A stretch of 64,000 nt of DNA from Pleurodeles waltl (taxonomy: Eukaryota > Chordata > Amphibia > Caudata > Salamandridae): assembly GCF_031143425.1 (NCBI RefSeq), contig NW_027150031.1:62001-126000 (forward strand), in the 5' to 3' direction. Positions 10,873-22,048 of the stretch are shown here, piece after piece. The translations under genes were made by a program, and so were the position numbers. The notes under the pieces were generated by a model that made no database searches, was not told where the DNA came from, and saw only the letters and a list, made by a program, of their open reading frames with translations. How positions within the stretch are numbered: position 1 is the stretch's first letter; each line of letters opens with the position of its first letter.

Positions 10873-11482
10873 GATGCCTTTCTCCACTAGTTCTGGAGGG
10901 GGCTTTGTGCCCAGAGTGCTTCATCCTGCCAAGGACAGAGGTAGTGGATGTATCTCTCCACTGATTCTGGAGGGGGCGTTGTGCCCAGAGGGCTTCATCC
11001 TGCCAAGGACAGAGGTAGTGGATGCATTTCTCCACTGGTTCTGGAGGGGGCTTTGTGCCCAGAGTGCTTCATCCTGCCAAGGACACAGGTAGTGGATGTA
11101 TCTCTCCACTGTTTCTGGAGGGGGCTTGGTGCCCAGAGTGCTTCATGCTGCCAAGGACAGAGTTAGAGGATGTATCTCTCCACTGTTTCTGGAGGGGGCT
11201 TGGTGCCAAGAGTGCTTCATCCTGCCAAGGACAAAGGTAGTGGATGTATCTCTACACTGGTTCTGGAGGGGGCTTGGTGCCCAGAGTGCTTCATCCTGCC
11301 AAGGACAGAGGTAGTGGATGTATCTCTCCACTGGTTCTGGAGGGGGCCTGGTGCCCAGAGTGCTTCATCCTGCCAAGGACAGAGGTAGTGGATGTATCTC
11401 TCCACTGGTTCTGGAGGGGGCTTTGTGCCCAGAGTGCTTCATCCTGCCAAGGACTGAAGTAGTGGATGCCTTTCTCCACAGA
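10873..11482 (+). repeat. Minisatellite, 74 bp unit, eight copies
   Basis: Eight tandem copies of a unit with TTCTGGAGGGGGCTTTGTGC, then AGAGTGCTTCATCCTGCCAA and GGACAGAGGTAGTGGATG. Copies recur at a strict 74 base step (GTAGTGGATG at 10941, 11015, 11089 and on). Because 74 is not a multiple of 3 the array yields staggered 72-residue frames on the + strand and 62-residue frames on the - strand, which explains the many ORFs here. Confidence 0.93.
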
Positions 11483-11585
11483 AAGTCGTGCATCATGGAA
11501 GCTGCCCAGGCTCCTGGAACTGACCACCAGCCTCTGACGACTGACCACTGGAGATGGCAGCCATGTCTGCAGTGGTGCCACAGGC

Positions 11586-12230
11586 TCAGGATGTTGCGGG
11601 GCCGGTGGCGGTGCTTGCGTCAGGGTCATTCGCGGCGGTGCTGACGGCGGCCTCTGTGGCATCGGTGCTGGTGGCGGGCTCTGTGGCGGCAGTGCTGGCG
11701 GTGGCCTCTGTGGCATCGGTGCTGGCAGGGGGCTCTGTGGCGGCGGTGCTTGCGGCAGCCTCTGTGGCATCGGTGCTGGCGGCGGGCTCTGTGGCGGCAG
11801 CGGCCTCGGTGGCATCGGTGCTGGCGGCGGGCTTTGTGGCGGCGGCGCTGGTGGCGGGCTCAGTGACTGCGGTTCTGGTGGCGGCCTCAATGACAGCAGT
11901 GCAGGTGGTGGTCTTCTCTGCCGTACAGGTTGGCATCGGCGTGGACTGAAGGTGTGACACTGGTCCAATTGTCGGTGCCACAATACCCTCTCCTGACCTG
12001 CCCTTTATTTTCTGGCCCTTCCCCACCTTGGATGGTGGCGCAGCTGTCTTGCCACCATCCCCTTTTGTTTTCCCTGAGCCCTTGGTGGCAGCTGTTTTCT
12101 GCTTCTCCCTCCGGGATGTGGGCAACCTTTTGACTTTTGCAGGTTGAGGAATGTCCTTGCCCTCGCTCTGTGGCACACTGGCAGCCCTGTTGGTTGGCAC
12201 ACTCCAATAGCCCGCAGTTGCTGGCACCAC
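11586..12230 (-). pseudogene. Low-complexity Ala/Thr/Ser-rich ORF inside Harbinger-A intron
   Basis: A 214-codon frame, start ATG at 12230. The N-terminal half is basic (KVKRLPTSRREKQKTAATKG, KVGKGQKIKGRSG); the C-terminal half is an imperfect repeat of TEPA/ASTDATEAA encoded by a GC-rich tandem repeat at 11620-11890. I do not recognise a domain. The basic N-terminus and its position next to the Myb-like gene suggest another element-encoded accessory protein or an exon of it, but a frame produced by a G/C-rich repeat cannot be excluded. Confidence 0.4.
11600..11900 (+). repeat. Imperfect GC-rich tandem repeat
   Basis: Variable copies of about 42 bases around GGCCTCTGTGGCATCGGTGC and GGCGGGCTCTGTGGCGGC. 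It produces long repetitive open frames on both strands (alanine/valine-rich on +, proline-rich or Thr/Ala-rich on -). Confidence 0.8.
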
Positions 12231-12321
12231 TGTGCCTGGTGATGTGGTGGCTGAGGTGCTGGGTTGGAACCTGGAAAGCCTGGCCCTAGGGGAAGGACGG
12301 GGGGAGGTGGAGGGAGGAGGT

Positions 12322-14460
12322 CTATATATTAGCCAGGAAAAGTTTTATAGACACACTGGGACAGGTAGATGGGGTGGGTTTGGGAGTGGAGGAAGAGGTA
12401 GTGGTTGTAGGAGGTGTACGTTTGCTGAATTTGGGTGAAGGTGCATGGGCTGGAGGCTGTTGTGAGGTGGATGGATGTTGGGTGGATGTGTGCCTGCGTT
12501 TGTGTACTTTGGGAGAAGGGCTCACAGACACACTGGGAGAGGACACAGGGGATTTGTGAATGGTAGTGGGGGTGGTGATTGCACGTGAGCGGTGTGTGGT
12601 GATGGGCGTGCTGGTGATGGAGGTAGTGGCTGAAGATGTAGTGCATGCAGGTGTGAGTGGAGACGAGACAGGGAGGGAGGAGGACGGCGTGGAGGAGGGG
12701 GACACAGTGGAGGCAGTGGATGTTGGTATGTCTGCATGAGTATGATGCTTTTGTGAGTGCCTGTGGGATGTGTGGTGCTTATGTTTGCCTGAGCCACTTT
12801 TGTGTGTTGAGGTGTGTGCATGCTGGTCTGATGGTGTGCTTGGGATAGGCTGAGGTACATGGGATTGGGTCTGGGTGGAGGAGGTTGGAGGGGGGAGGCT
12901 GGACACAGGGACAATGGCAGCCATCAGTGCTGAGGCCAGAGCCTAAAATGCTCTCTGTTGGTCTGCCACGTCAATATGAATGCCCTCCAGGTATGCATTT
13001 GTTTGTTGCAAATGCCTTTCGACACCCTGGATGGCATTCAGAATGGTTGATTGCCCAACGGTGAGGGATCTCAGGAGGTCAATAGCCTCCTCACTGAGGG
13101 CAGCAGAGTTGACTGGGGCAGGGCCTGAGGTGCCTGGGGTGAAGGAGATGCCCACCCTCCTGGGTGAGGGGCTGCTGGGAGGGCGGTGCTGGTAGGGGGG
13201 GTGGCGGCTGTACCTGTTGATGCGGGGGGCACAGAGGGGCCTGCCACCGCAAGGGAGCTCCCATCAGAGGAGGAGTCGCTGTCGCTGGTGTATGCTCCCG
13301 TCGCCGCCGTGGAGCTCCCCTCACCCTCCATCCCACTGGTTGCCTCAGACTCTGTTGTCTCGCCCTCCAGGGCCAAGTGGGATGCAGCTCCCTCCTGCTC
13401 CTGTGCCACTGCTCTTCCGCCTGATGATGCTATTGCACACAATAACAGGGAGACCACAAAAAGGGGGGGGGGAGACAGAAGAAGGACATGTTCAGTGCAT
13501 GCAATACCACTACCGTTGGCGGACACTACAGACACAGCAGCCCTCTGAACTACGCCATGCACTTAGAGTTCCTATATTATTCAAAGGGCCATGGGGTACA
13601 AGGCCTATGCCCGAGTGCTGCACACATGGAAGTCACAGGAGCCTGACTAGGTGTAGATGGCTCTTACCACTGGTGGGGTTGGGGTGCCACATAGCCTGCC
13701 TCACAAAGGGACCTTGCCTACAAAGCTCGCCCTGGCCTAGTGGAACCCACTGCCCACCTCCCCCACCCAGACACCTCTTAATGCAAGCAGAGTCAGATGG
13801 ATGTGACTGTACTCACCCCCTTGTGGCTGCTGTGATGCCCTCAAGCGCCCATCGAACTCCGGATACGCCACCGCCAGGATCCGGAACATCAGGGGGGTCA
13901 TGGTGCAACGGACACCCCTCCCACATTGGCAGCCCATCCCCAGCTGGGCCTCCGCCATCTTCTTGCTTCAGCGGCAAATGTCCTCCCTTCTTTTCAGCAG
14001 TGGGTGCTCCGTCTGTGGTGGACCCCCAGGGTCCGGACGTCCTTGGCGATGGCATGCCAAATATCCTTCTTCTGGTGGGCGCTGACCTACAGGAATAGTA
14101 CAGGGGACAAGGAAAATCTTTAACCGCCTGGACCGTCACAGTCATTGACCCACGTTCCCACCCTTGCCGTGATGCACATACACTCAGCATCTACTCATGC
14201 AGGGCTCAGTCCCCCGCCACCCCCATCTATCTTCCATCCACACCACTCCAAACAGGCATCGCCCATACAGCATGCTCACAGTGTACTCACCTGTTTGTCT
14301 GGAGGACTGTAGAGTAGCGTGTACTGGGGGAGGACCCCATCCACTAACTTCTCCAACTCCTTCGAAGTGAAGGCAGGGGCCCTTTCCCCATACACATGAG
14401 CCATCATCGCTTCCAGACTGAGGTCACAGCAGCACTTGCAGTGTAGGTCCTCTCCTGTCG
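12322..14460 (-). pseudogene. Harbinger-A Myb/SANT-like DNA-binding partner gene, three exons
   Basis: Harbinger transposons carry a second, Myb-like protein that helps the transposase bind DNA and enter the nucleus. On the - strand exon 1 (about 14410-14291) codes FTSKELEKLVDGVLPQY and ends at a GTGAGT donor. Exon 2 (14086-13817) begins after TTCCTGTAG and codes the trihelix-like IWHAIAKDVRTLGVHHRRST, later MTPLMFRILAVAYPEFDG, with a stop and shift in between. Exon 3 starts near 13430 with an Asp/Ser-rich acidic region, then EEAIDLLRSLTVGQSTI and LQQTNAYLEGIH, and ends in a His/Ser/Pro/Thr tail at 12322. Several frame changes inactivate it. It lies antisense within transposase intron 1. Confidence 0.72.
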
Positions 14461-14850
14461 AAGATCAGGTATCAAGTGAGTGAACAGACAGAAAATGGCG
14501 GTCACGTCTGCGGCGGTGTGTACCGTCACCACCGGCGTACATCGTCATTGGCTCCTGGGACCCATGGGGTCCAATGATAACCAATGCAGGATTGCGCCAC
14601 GGTCTTCGACCGTCTACCGCGATGGTGTACAACGCCAGCGCAGTTACCTCATATCCCCTTGTTCCACCTTACAGGTCAGGCAGCCCCCATTTCAGGGGGC
14701 CACATGCTATTAATAATAACTGCGTCACACCTATCTAGGCCTTGCATACAAACAGTGACAGGCACATTGCTGATTAACAAATGTGTGCAAATTAAATTTT
14801 TGTAATACCTCAGTGTTGCCTGACTCTCTGCTCGCTGTTCTCGTCCATAG
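14461..14850. promoter_or_regulatory. Presumed shared 5' region between Myb-like gene and transposase exon 2
   Basis: A CpG-containing 14480-14700 segment (ATGGCGGTCACGTC, CGTCATTGGCTCCTG, CCAATGATAACCAATG) lies directly upstream of the - strand Myb-like gene. Two CCAAT-type motifs (ATTGG 14547-14551; CCAAT 14571 and 14581) are visible. That fits a promoter for the Myb-like gene; function is inferred. 14780-14850 is the 3' end of transposase intron 1, ending in a pyrimidine-rich tract and TAG. Confidence 0.45.
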
Positions 14851-15980
14851 GGCACGTCCGCTGGGGCAGGTGATGAGATGGCGGCATCCTCCGGTGTACA
14901 GACCACTGGTGGACCTGTCGACAATGGAAGAGAGACACGTAATAGTCACCTACAGACTTGATCGTGCAACAATCCTGGAACTGTGTGCCCAGTTGGAGCC
15001 AGACCTGATGTCAGCAATCCGCCATCCCACAGGGATCCCTCCTCTAGTGCAGGTCCTGTCAGTACTCCATTTCCTGGCAAGTGGGTCTTTTCAAACTACA
15101 GCGGCCATTGCATCAGAGATGTCCCAGCCTATGTTCTCAAACGTGTTGTCCAGACTGTTATCTGCCCCGCTGAAACGCATGCGCAGCTACATCGTGTTCC
15201 CTCAGGTAGAGGACTTGCCTACAGTGAAAGGTGACTTCTATGCCCTGGAACATATCCCCAAAATCATTGGTGCCATTGATTGGACACATGTGGCCTTGTT
15301 ACCCCCCGCAGGAGTGAACAGGTGTACAGAAACCGAAAGAGCTACCATTCTATGAATGTGCAGATGGTGTGTTTGGCAGACCAGTACATCTCCCATGAGA
15401 ATGCCAAGTTTCCTGGATCAGTGCATGGCGCTTACATTCTGAGGAATAGCAGCATCCCTTATGTGATGGGGCAACTCCAGAGGCACCGTGTGTGGCTGAT
15501 AGGTGAGGACAAGGACCCTATACCCTCTGAATGGTTGTCTGGATCTGGGGTTGTCCCTAAGGGTTAGTGTGTGTCTAACAGTTGTCCCTCGACATTTACA
15601 GGTGACTCTGGGTACCCCAACCTGTCATGGCTACTGACCCCAGTGAGGAATCCCAGGACAAGAGCAGAGGAACGTTACAATGAGGCACATGGGCAAACTA
15701 GGAGAGTGATTGAAAGGACCTTCGGCCTCCTGAAGGCCAGGTTCAGGTGCCTCCATATGACAGGTGGTTCTCTCTACTACTCACCAAAGAAGGTGTGCCA
15801 GATCATCGTGGCCTGCTGTATGCTGCACAACTTGGCTTTGCAACAACAGGTGCATTTCTGCAGGAGGATGGTCCAGAAGGATGTCTTGTGGCAGCTGTGG
15901 AGCCTGTGGACAGTGAAGAAGAGGAGGCATAAGAAGAGGATATCGACAACAGAAACAACGTTATCCAGCAATACTTCCAG
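14851..15980 (+). pseudogene. Harbinger-A transposase exons 2 and 3 (DDE nuclease)
   Basis: HARBI1-like cut-and-paste transposase. Exon 2 begins after CCATAG and reads VYRPLVDLSTMEERHVIVTYRL in two steps, then LPPLVQVL-like and FLASGSFQTTAAIASEMSQ helix-turn-helix sequence, and GAIDWTHVAL with the first catalytic Asp. A 1-base shift at about 15310-15325 moves the frame to YRNRKSYHSMNVQMVCLAD and the GSVHGAYILRNSS block, where Gly stands in the usual position of the second Asp. A 99 bp GT-AG intron (15503-15601) separates it from exon 3: GDSGYPNLSWLLTPV, then ERYNEAHGQTRRVIERTFG with the Glu, then GLLKARFRCL. Another shift near 15855 precedes the acidic C-terminus (DSEEEEA). Confidence 0.88.
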
Positions 15981-16290
15981 TGAGACACGGGTAAGAAGAT
16001 GTCACTGCCTCACACATCTCATACAAATGTCTGTCACTTTCACCCAGTGTATGGACCCTGACTTGTCAATTTGCCTTTCCATTTCACAGATGTAGGTGCC
16101 ATTGTGTGACTTCTGCTACATTACCTCATGGACTAGAGCTGTGTTACATCGGTATGTTAACAATACAATCAACATTGCTATTTTCCATAGTTATTGCAAA
16201 TACACATTTGTGAAAGCACAGACTGACTCCAGATTGTTTTGTGATTCAAGGGTGTTTATTACAGTGCAAATTAGAGGAGAGGGTTGTTAA

Positions 16291-16436
16291 ATTGGTCAGG
16301 GGTGATGGTGGAGGATTGTCCATGGCAGAGTCCAGTCTATTTGTTTCACAGTTGCATTGTCCAAAGGGGCATGGGAAGTGGAGTTAGGGCAGTTGATGGA
16401 TGGACAGGGTGATGAAGTGGGACAGAAGGATGACAT
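16291..16436. other. Short gap 3' of the Harbinger accessory gene
   Basis: No gene. It lies downstream of both convergent genes (transposase + and accessory gene -). Confidence 0.4.
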
Positions 16437-17214
16437 TCAGGGGGGTCTCATTTCCTTGCGGGGGTCTTGCCATTGCTCTCTGTCTTTGTCCTGGATCCCA
16501 GGGACGTTTGCAGGGTGGTTCTCCATCTGCAGGGGGTGGGGTGATGTGTTGTGGTCCTGTGGCGGTGCCTCCTGTCCACTAGCGCCGGTGGAGGTGGTGG
16601 GCTGTTGATCATCCAGGCTAGTGTCAAGGTCCCCTTGTTGTGCCACTGTGTCCCTCCTGATGTTGACAAGGTCCTTCAGCCCCCCTACAATGGTGACCAG
16701 GGTGGTGTTGATGGACTTGAGTTCCTCCCTGATCCCCAGATACTGTTCCTCCTGCAGCCGCTGGGTCTCCTGAAAGTTGGCCAGTACCGTTGCCATCGTC
16801 TCCTGGGAATGATGGTACGCTCCCATGATGTTGGAGAGGGCCTCGTGGAGAGTGGGTTCCCTGGGCCTGTCCTCCCCCTGTCGCACAGCAGTCCTCCCAG
16901 TTCCCCTGTTTTCCTGTGCCTCTGTCCCCTGAACAGTGTGCCCACTGCCACTGCCCCCAGCTGGTGGGTTTGCCTGGGTTCCCTGTAGTGGTGGACACAC
17001 TGCTGCTTGACGTGCCTTGAGGACAGAGGGATGGGCCCGCTGGGCGGGTGCTGTGCTGGTGTTTCCTGAGGGGGGGAGGCTCTGTGGTGGCATGTGCCAG
17101 TGTCAGGGGAACCGACTGTCCCGAGGTCCCAGATGGGCCGGGCTGGTCATCTTGATCCAGTTGGACAGAGCTGCTGTCATCACTGTGGACCTCTTCTGTG
17201 GGTGTGGTGGACAT
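16437..17214 (-). pseudogene. Harbinger-type accessory protein with C-terminal coiled coil
   Basis: Two overlapping frames: 17214-16624 starts MSTTPTEEVHSDDSSSVQLD (acidic N-terminus), and 17093-16437 continues with TLHEALSNIMGAYHHSQETM, QRLQEEQYLGIREELKSINT and TLVTIVGGLKDLVNI, a predicted coiled coil, then an Asn/Thr/Gln-rich tail. One frame change joins them. The helical segment followed by heptads resembles the C-terminal part of Myb-like Harbinger partners and the relic at 60796-61760. It is convergent with the transposase. It may belong to Harbinger-A or to an adjacent overlapping copy; no SANT domain is visible in it. Confidence 0.55.
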
Positions 17215-18038
17215 GTCTGGAACCTCCTGTCCGGTGACGTTGGGTAGGGGTCCTGCAGGGGTGTAAAGGTATGATTATTGGATCTGTGTGTGCCATTGTG
17301 TGCAATGGGTGGGTGACCCTGTACTCCAGTGCTTGCATTCTTGTCTAGGACCTTGTGTGGTTCTTGGTTTGGGGTCTGTGTGGGTATCTGTAGTGGACAT
17401 GCTTTGGTGATGGGTGTCCATGCTTTCGTGTTGCATGCAGGGCTTGGTGTTGGAATGGGTGGGCTGTGATAGTGGGACATTTGTGAGGTGTTGAAGTGAT
17501 GGGGGTGAGGGTGAGGGTGGGGTATGTGATAACATGCAGGTATGGTGGGGGATGTTTATAGTTAAGATTTGACTTACCAGAGTCCATTCCTCCTGCCAGT
17601 ATAAGGGCAAGAAGCCCAGTAAACCACCTGTTTTTTTTATGTCTGCTCAGGTCCTGAGCTGTTCCTGTCAGATAAGCCCTAGGAGGCTGGGACTCTTGCG
17701 GTTGTTTTTTCATTCCCTTACGTGTTGACCTGAAGTGCATGGTGCTGGGCACTTTGCTAGGCTTTTGGGGATTGGTGACCTGGATGTGCTTTGGTTTGCT
17801 GGGCTTACCTTGATGCCCTTGGTCCTGCGGCTCCTGCCTTCCGTGACTTGGTGTATGCTCGCACCACAGGCTTGCTGGGCTTGTGCGCAGTGTTCACTTT
17901 GAGCCTCGGCCATCTCCCTCCCAAGGTACCAGTGGGCGCGGTCGGTTCCTGTGCCACAGCCGCCCTTAACTCCCCTGGAGGTTCTGGGCAGAAGCTTCCC
18001 TGCTTCTGGCTTCCCTTAGGGGGCCGTGACAGGGGTGG
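17215..18038. other. Unassigned stretch between accessory gene and repeat E1
   Basis: No gene I can support. 17215-17560 is G/T-rich with GGGTGAGGGTGAGGGTGGGG near 17505, which gives long - strand frames of low complexity. 17560-18038 has ordinary composition. Confidence 0.45.
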
Positions 18039-20636
18039 TGTTAAAAATGGGGTCTCTAGTTGCCAGTCAGTTTGCACCCTCTCCAAGTAGGGACCCTCAC
18101 TCTAGTCAGGATAAGAGAGATACCCGCTCATATAACCCCAGCTCACCCCCTTGGTAGCTTGGCATGAGCAGTCAGGCTTATCTCAGAAGCAATGTGTGAA
18201 GCATTTGCAAATAGCACACAGTAATAAGTGAAAAGACTACAAAAGGACACCACACCAGTTTTAGACAAATAGCCAATATTTATCTGTGTAAATCAAGACC
18301 AAAACGATAAAAATCCAACATACGGTGTTAAAGATATGAATTTTGCAAGATTTACTCAAAAATAGAGTTCCTTGAAGTCGGTAGCTCCACCTGGGGCTAT
18401 CACGGCGTTGTGATCAACAAAACCATCAGTTCAGGCCAGCCGCAGCGTCGCTTGCCAGCTACGGTGTGGGGAAGACCCACAAACAGTACCTTTGGGTTTG
18501 CAAGATGTCTTGATTCTTGCAGTGAGCTCCGGAGAGTGTAGTCGCCGTATCGATTCTGGAGTCGGTGCAGAAGTCGTCGGGCCCTTGAAGTCACACGCCT
18601 TGCGGATCGAACTCCGGGCTGATGAAGTCAGGAGCGCTGGTGTGGATGGCATCGGGCTGCGGTGCGAAGTGGGACGTTGTGACGTGCAGTGTCCACAGGT
18701 CACGTGCAGGCAGCGGCTTGGTGACGCTGTCCAGCGTCGTCGGTGAGACCAGGGCTGCGGTGTGAAGTGGGGTTGTGCGATGTGCGGTGTCACCAGGTCA
18801 CATTGCAGGCAGCGGCATCATTGCTGAAGCGCTGTCGTCAGTAGGCCCAAGCCAGCGGTGCAAGACGGGAAGGTGCTTTGTGACCCTCATGAGCTGTGTC
18901 CACAGTCCATGGTGTGGGCAGGGATGCCTGGTGACGACACTGGGGTCAATGATGCTGGCATCAGTGGACCGGACCTGCGGTGCGGGAGGGGTCAGTGCTT
19001 CGTGTACCTCATGAGCGGTGTCCACAGGCCACGGTGTAGGCAGCCGCGTTGATGTCAGCAGGAGAGTTGTCGTCCGGGATGCTCGGCTCTGGTGTGAGCA
19101 GGCGATGCTTCAGTGCGGGGCCCACAGGTCACGGTGCAAGCAGCGTCTAGGTGAAGTTCTCCAAATATGGCATTGGTGAGACCAGGGTCACGGTGCACAG
19201 TGGTGCAGTGTGGCTCCGTGCAGCGTCAGCAGGTCACGGTGCAGGCCAGTGGTGTCGCTGGCGGCTTTGCAGTGATTTCTCCTCTTGAACAGCACAGAAC
19301 ACGCAGTTTCCAGTGCTGCAGGTCGAGGACACTGAAGTCTTTGGTGTCCCTGAGACTTCTAACAGGAGGCAAGCTCTACTCCAAGCCCTTGGAGAACTCT
19401 GTCAAGCAGGATACATGGCAAAGTTCACCCTTTGCAATCTTTTCAGGCAGAAGCAGAAACTGCAGGCCAGTCCAACAAAGCAACACAGCAAAGGGACAGT
19501 ACTCCTCCTTCAGCTCTTCTTCTGGGCAGAAGTTCTTCTTGCTTCCAGAAAGATTCTAAAAGTCTGGGGTTTTGGGTCTTCTTCTTATACCCCATTCTGC
19601 CTTTGAAGTTGGGAAACTTCAAAGTAACGTCTCAAGTGTTTGCAAGATCCTTCCTTGTCCAGGCCAGGCCCCAGACACACACCAGGGGGTTGGAGACTGC
19701 ATTGTGTGAGAGCAGGCATAGTCCTTTCAGGTGCAAGCGACCACTCCTCCATCTACTCTAGCTCAGATGGCTCATCAAGATATGCAGGCTACACTCCAGC
19801 TCCCTTTGTGTCACTGTCTAGAGGGGAGGTGTGATCAACCCAACTGTCAAAATGACGCAGATGGGGAATCCACAAACAGGCAGAGTCATAGAATGGTTTA
19901 AGCAAGAGAATGCCTACGTTCTAAAAGTGGCATTTTCAAACTCACAATCTGAAAACCAACTTCACTAAGATGTATTTTTTAATTGTAAGTTCAGAGACCC
20001 CAAACTCCATATTTCTATTTGCCCTCAAATGGAATCTGCGCTTTAAAGTTATTTAAAGGCAGCCGCTATGTTAACCTATGAGGGAGATAGGCCTTGCGAC
20101 AGTGAAACCCGAATTTGGCAGTATTTCACTGTTAGGACATGTAAAACACACAAATACATGTCCTACCTTTTATATACACTGCACCCTGCCCATGGGGCTA
20201 CCTAGGGCCTATCTTAGGGGTGCCTTACATGTACCAAAAGGGAGGGTATGGGCCTGGCAAGAGGGCACACTTGTCAGGTCGAATTGGCAGTTTAAAACTG
20301 CACACACTGACACTGCAGTAGTAGGTCTGAGCCATGCTTACAGGGCTACCTATGTGGGTGGCACAATCAGTGCTGCAGGCCCGCTAGTAGCATTTGATTT
20401 ACATGCTCTGGGCACCTCTGGTGCAATTTACTAGAGACTTAACAGTAAATCAAATATGCCAATCATGGATAAACCAATCAACAGCACAATTTACTTATGG
20501 AGCACTTGCACTTTAGCACTGATTAGAAGTGGTAAAGTGTGCAGAGACAATAAACCAGCAAAAACATACCTGAAAAAATAGAAGGAAGAAGGCAAAAAGT
20601 TTGGGGATAACCCTGAAAAAAGAGCCATTCCCAACA
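18039..20636. mobile_element. TG...CA repeat E1, 2.6 kb, non-coding
   Basis: Begins TGTTAAAAATGGGGTCTC and ends TTCCCAACA. The flanking bases GGTGG / GGGGG agree in 4 of 5, as a 5 bp target duplication would. It is homologous to E2 (26582-28304) at both ends: shared CAAGTAGGGAC, TTGGTAGCTTGG and CATTTGATTTACA / GTAAATCAAATATGCCAAT blocks. There is no coding capacity. TG...CA ends, a short inverted repeat and a 5 bp duplication suit a solo LTR or LTR-derived non-autonomous element. The middle (about 18640-19270) is a degenerate tandem repeat that explains its greater length. Confidence 0.65.
18640..19270. repeat. Irregular tandem repeat within E1
   Basis: Recurrent CAGGTCACGGTGCAGGCAGC-type blocks at about 18697, 18794, 19028, 19127 and 19224, spaced irregularly by roughly 90-130 bases. 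Absent from the shorter relative E2, so it is an expansion private to this copy or subfamily. Confidence 0.6.
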
Positions 20637-21233
20637 GGGGGTCTCAGTGCTTTTTGGTGGAACAGATGTGTTTCTGGTCTGCGCTGCATCGACTTTTCTT
20701 TGGTGTCGCTTTCGTGGCACTTGTTCCGTGTTCCAAGGACTGCAATGTGCAGGTCTCATGGTTCTGAACCATTCTTTGGCTTGCAGGTGAGTGTCTCTCT
20801 CGGCATTCATGGCTGGGTTAATTTTGCATCCCCTTGTGTGGTGGGAGGTCGGCGAGGCCTTGTTTGCAGTTGTTGTGGAAACAGGCTTCCTCGTTTCCAA
20901 GGTGTTTTCTCCTCTACCGGATTCCCGGGCATAGAGTTTCCTAGCTTGGTTTTGCCTCAGGAGGTGCGCAGAGTGTTTTTGCTGTTTTTTATTTAAAAAA
21001 AAGGAAAACAGTGATTGCCTCTATTTTTTCTTTATTTATTTATTGTTTGTTCTCCGTTTCCTGTATGGGCTGTCCTATTGGGAAAAAAATACCTAAGGGC
21101 TGCTGGGTTGTTTGTGCTTTCCTGTCTTTGCCTGTTTTGTTTGCGGGGTTTTTGTGCAGGCTTTGGTTTGGTCTACCCTGGTCCATCGTGTCCTTATATT
21201 AAGTGCATTCCCTCTTGTTCTGTCTTTTTCATC
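20637..21233 (+). other. Leader upstream of DIRS-A gag
   Basis: No gene. T-rich from 20960. Likely the 5' untranslated part of DIRS-A, but I could not find here a copy of its right terminal repeat (52797-53153), so the left terminus is unplaced and may have been lost or displaced by E1. Confidence 0.4.
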
Positions 21234-22048
21234 ATGTATCACAGGAAGAAGTCAGCTAAGCGCCACCATTGCTCCAGCGACGCACATGAAGGGCGCAAGC
21301 GTCCTCAGTCTGAGAAGGTTCTTCCTAGCTCCTCCCATAGCCTGTGTCTTTCAGAGGTTCAATTTCAACTGCTTCTGACTTCTCTCTTTGATGCCTTTTT
21401 GAGGTCTAAGGACTCTGGGGGTATGTGTTATTCTCCCTCTTCGCCCACCTCTTCAGTCTCCTCCTTTATAGTGCCTTCTTCAGACTATGTTAGGATGTTG
21501 ACTCTTCAATGGCAGAGGTGATGTCTTGCTCCAAGTTTCTTCAAAAGGTGGATCTTTTGGCCCTATTCTACTATTTGGGTGACAACCTGGGTATCCTATG
21601 GGGATGATGTTTCTGGACCTAGTTTTGATCTTTTTCAACAGTTTCATTCCCGTCCTCCTACTTCATTGCTAGTTAACAAGGATTTGTTGGATCTTCTTCT
21701 GCAAGAATGGAAGGACCCGGAGAAGGCCGACCTCCCTCAGCTTTTGACCCGCCTTTATCCTCTGACTAAGGGTGATATTGAGCTCCCCTCTTCTTTAAAG
21801 AATGATCCCCTTCTTTCTCATTTAGCTGGTCGTCCGTCTATTTTGTCTGAGGAAGTTCCCATTTCAGATTTTGTGGACCGTAGAGTGGAGGCCTCTTTGA
21901 AAAAGTCCTTTTCTGGTCTGAACCTGGTGCTTTGGGCTGCTATTTATGAGGTGTACGCCTGTCAATCCCTGGTCAAAGACTTCCATTCTCCAACTCTGGT
22001 CTTGCAGGAGGGTGTTGGCTGTGCCTTCTTGTTTTCACAGATGGAGAC
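21234..22048 (+). pseudogene. DIRS-A gag, N-terminal part
   Basis: Structural protein packaging element RNA. ATG 21234 starts a basic, Ser-rich leader (MYHRKKSAKRHHCSSDAHEG). The frame stops at 21521 and continues in another frame as WKDPEKADLPQLLTRLYPLT, DIELPSSLKNDPLLSHLAGR and PISDFVDRRVEASLKKSFSG, the helical core usual in vertebrate DIRS gag. It is interrupted at 22048 by a 2.83 kb insertion and resumes at 24881. Confidence 0.65.

Larger units (their letters stand above)
9780..16290 (+). mobile_element. PIF/Harbinger DNA transposon Harbinger-A with nested accessory genes
   Basis: A two-gene Harbinger element. The transposase is on the + strand as exon 1 (9889-9971), exon 2 (14851-15502) and exon 3 (15602 to about 15980). 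The Myb/SANT-like DNA-binding partner is on the - strand (14460 to 12322), inside the first transposase intron. Two minisatellites and a low-complexity ORF also lie in that intron. I could not fix the terminal inverted repeats, so the ends given are approximate. The second element at 61949-64000 shows the same exon 1 / antisense partner order, which supports treating this stretch as one unit. Confidence 0.72.

Noticed and set aside
10407..11462. Many overlapping 60-146 codon frames on both strands
   Set aside because: They are translations of the 63 bp and 74 bp tandem units in different frames; the protein repeats follow the DNA period and no domain is present.
10474..11482. CRISPR-like regular repeats
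   Set aside because: Whole units repeat with no unique spacers, unit length is 63 or 74 bases, and the context is a eukaryotic transposon.
11291..11983. 230-codon Pro-rich - strand frame
   Set aside because: Produced by the GC-rich 42 bp repeat joined to the 74 bp array; another frame of the same repeat gives a different low-complexity protein.
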